Below, one piece after another: positions 63,201-64,000 of a stretch of DNA of 64,000 nucleotides (position 1 is the first letter of the stretch; every line of letters starts with the position of its first letter). Location: assembly GCA_028564675.1 (NCBI GenBank), contig JAOVVO010000034.1, forward strand, positions 62,001 to 126,000. Direction: 5' to 3'. The notes beneath the pieces are model-generated. The model made no database searches and was not told where the DNA came from. It saw nothing but the letters and a program-made list of their open reading frames with translations. Origin of the DNA: Onchocerca lupi. Taxonomy: Eukaryota > Nematoda > Chromadorea > Rhabditida > Onchocercidae. The translations under genes were made by a program, and so were the position numbers.

Positions 63201-63865
63201 AATGAGAAATGAAAAATGAAAAATTACAGATAGTGAATGACCTTAAATATTTTGTTTAAAAGAAGAGAATAATAATGTTAAAATGTTTTTAATTTTACAA
63301 ATGTATATTTTAACGTTGAAATGAAGTGATGGACTATGCCACTTTACCTCTCAATTTTTTGCTGATATAGTACAGGAACGTCAGAAAGATTTTCTAACTG
63401 AATTGGTGGTGGGTAATAACGGACGTCGGTGAAGGTAACGTAGAATATAGCACTGTTGAGTATCACTTCAACTCTCAGAAACTGAGGTGTTTCATCTACA
63501 TCTCTTCAAAATAAAACGAAATATTAGAAAAAAAAAAAGAGAAAAATTTTTGCGCAAAAGATAACTAGATACCATACTTTTTAAGAAACACCTGAATCAA
63601 ACAATTCATTTTACTCTTAAACTTCAAACAAATAACAATAAATGAAAAATATGTGATTATTTCATTAAAAAAATCGACTCTATATTTTTTCATAACAAAA
63701 TTGAAACCTCATAGTAACATGAAAAGAGCTGATAAGATCGATTCTAAATGGGCAACTCCAATATTTGACATCATCGCGTTTTACACATATCATTCGATTA
63801 TCTTCGAAATTTTCATTCCAAATTAGGTTGCATTTGCTGGCTACTTTTACATACTGATTGGGTTG
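57221..63865 (-). CDS. VPS13D: VPS13D-type bridge-like lipid-transfer protein, C-terminal part (5' end off the window)
   Basis: Eighteen exons, in order: 63865-63708, 63503-63348, 63167-62964, 62703-62427, 62237-62043, 61762-61612, 61176-61049, 60908-60750, 60602-60524, 60322-60182, 60114-59941, 59711-59542, 59169-59032, 58809-58729, 58552-58432, 58284-58140, 57984-57779, 57387-57221; 949 residues to the stop. VPS13 proteins channel lipids between organelles. The first exons are the end of the VAB/SHR-BD region (WSCPFRIDL, YYPPPIQLEN, VDYAWDD). A ricin-type beta-trefoil follows (RNQLWRF and FQKWQFTS, QxW motifs), which points to VPS13D. Then come the DH-like/ATG2_C region (GLGVGVLGGLTAI, VTKPVQGIFDLVEGTASAV, GGPS, HRVRLPR) and a PH-like end. 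The 62963 junction lacks a phase-matched GT; AG|GCAACT fits. More exons lie to the right; one may start near 63982. Confidence 0.88.
57390..57415. repeat. A26 run forming the polypyrimidine tract of the last VPS13D intron
   Basis: An uninterrupted 26-A run on the plus strand. Read on the minus strand it is T26 ending in the AG acceptor of the last VPS13D exon, so it serves as the splice acceptor tract. Confidence 0.85.
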
Positions 63866-64000
63866 CTAAAAAAACTTCTTTCTTAATCATCTACTAAGAT
63901 AAAGTAAACAAAAACTCTTCATATGCGTCATGCAGTACAGAGCTAGAAATCTTTCCATATCTCCTCCATTATTATTGCGCCCTACAGAAAAAGAAGTAAG
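63866..64000 (-). other. upstream VPS13D intron and possible next exon
   Basis: On the minus strand a TTTCTGTAG acceptor near 63982 is followed by an open stretch (NNNGGDMERFLALYCMTHMK). No donor here fits the phase-0 start of the exon at 63865, so the link is unresolved. It may be an exon with a donor I misjudged, or intron. Confidence 0.25.

Noticed and set aside
1..64000. Bacterial or Wolbachia-derived insert, operon, CRISPR array or rRNA
   Set aside because: All recognisable genes are intron-rich animal genes; no bacterial-type gene, ribosome binding site pattern or spaced repeat array was seen. tRNA genes were looked for by eye through B-box motifs only; none was found.

Overview
The window looks like nuclear DNA of a parasitic nematode, most likely a spirurid/filarial (clade III) species. 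The base composition is strongly AT-rich. Every gene is split into many short exons by introns of about 100-700 bp that start GT(A/G) and end in a short T-run plus (C/T)AG. The encoded proteins are animal orthologues, several with nematode-style families beside them. No bacterial-type operon, Wolbachia-like insert, rRNA, tRNA or CRISPR array was seen. Gene models below were built by hand by joining exons whose splice phases agree; lengths are those of the joined models. The organism call is inference.

Layout, left to right. 1-1.9 kb: little of note, one weak exon. 1.9-3.5 kb (-): a cysteine-rich, probably GPI-anchored protein with two tandem copies of an unfamiliar domain. 4.3-5.5 kb (-): succinate dehydrogenase membrane subunit D. 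5.8-10.0 kb (+): methionine synthase reductase that lacks its flavodoxin domain and carries an in-frame 102-bp partial exon duplication. 10.3-13.0 kb (-): BTB protein. 13.5-16.4 kb (-): ketosamine-3-kinase. 19.2-25.6 kb (+): sorting nexin with PXA, RGS, PX and Nexin_C domains. 26.7-30.6 kb (-): KLHDC2-type kelch protein. 31.7-35.9 kb (-): secreted LDLa/EGF/fibrinogen-domain protein. 37.3-39.3 kb (+): peroxin PEX13, with a GC-AG intron. 40.5-42.0 kb (-): homeobox gene (partial). 42.0-51.8 kb: gene-poor interval. 51.8-54.4 kb (-): Fax/CDR-type GST-like protein. 55.2-55.5 kb (-): a tiny PET117-like protein. 57.2 kb to the right edge (-): last ~950 residues of a VPS13D-type lipid-transfer protein, continuing off the window.

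There is no shared pathway. The genes are housekeeping genes (mitochondrion, peroxisome, endosome, protein turnover, glycation repair) mixed with developmental or surface genes. sdhd and mtrr are head-to-head and share about 340 bp between start codons. The most unusual items are the double CCC-motif surface protein, the FMN-less MTRR with its duplicated exon half, a clear GC-AG intron in PEX13, and homeobox and VPS13 introns that also lack an obvious GT donor.
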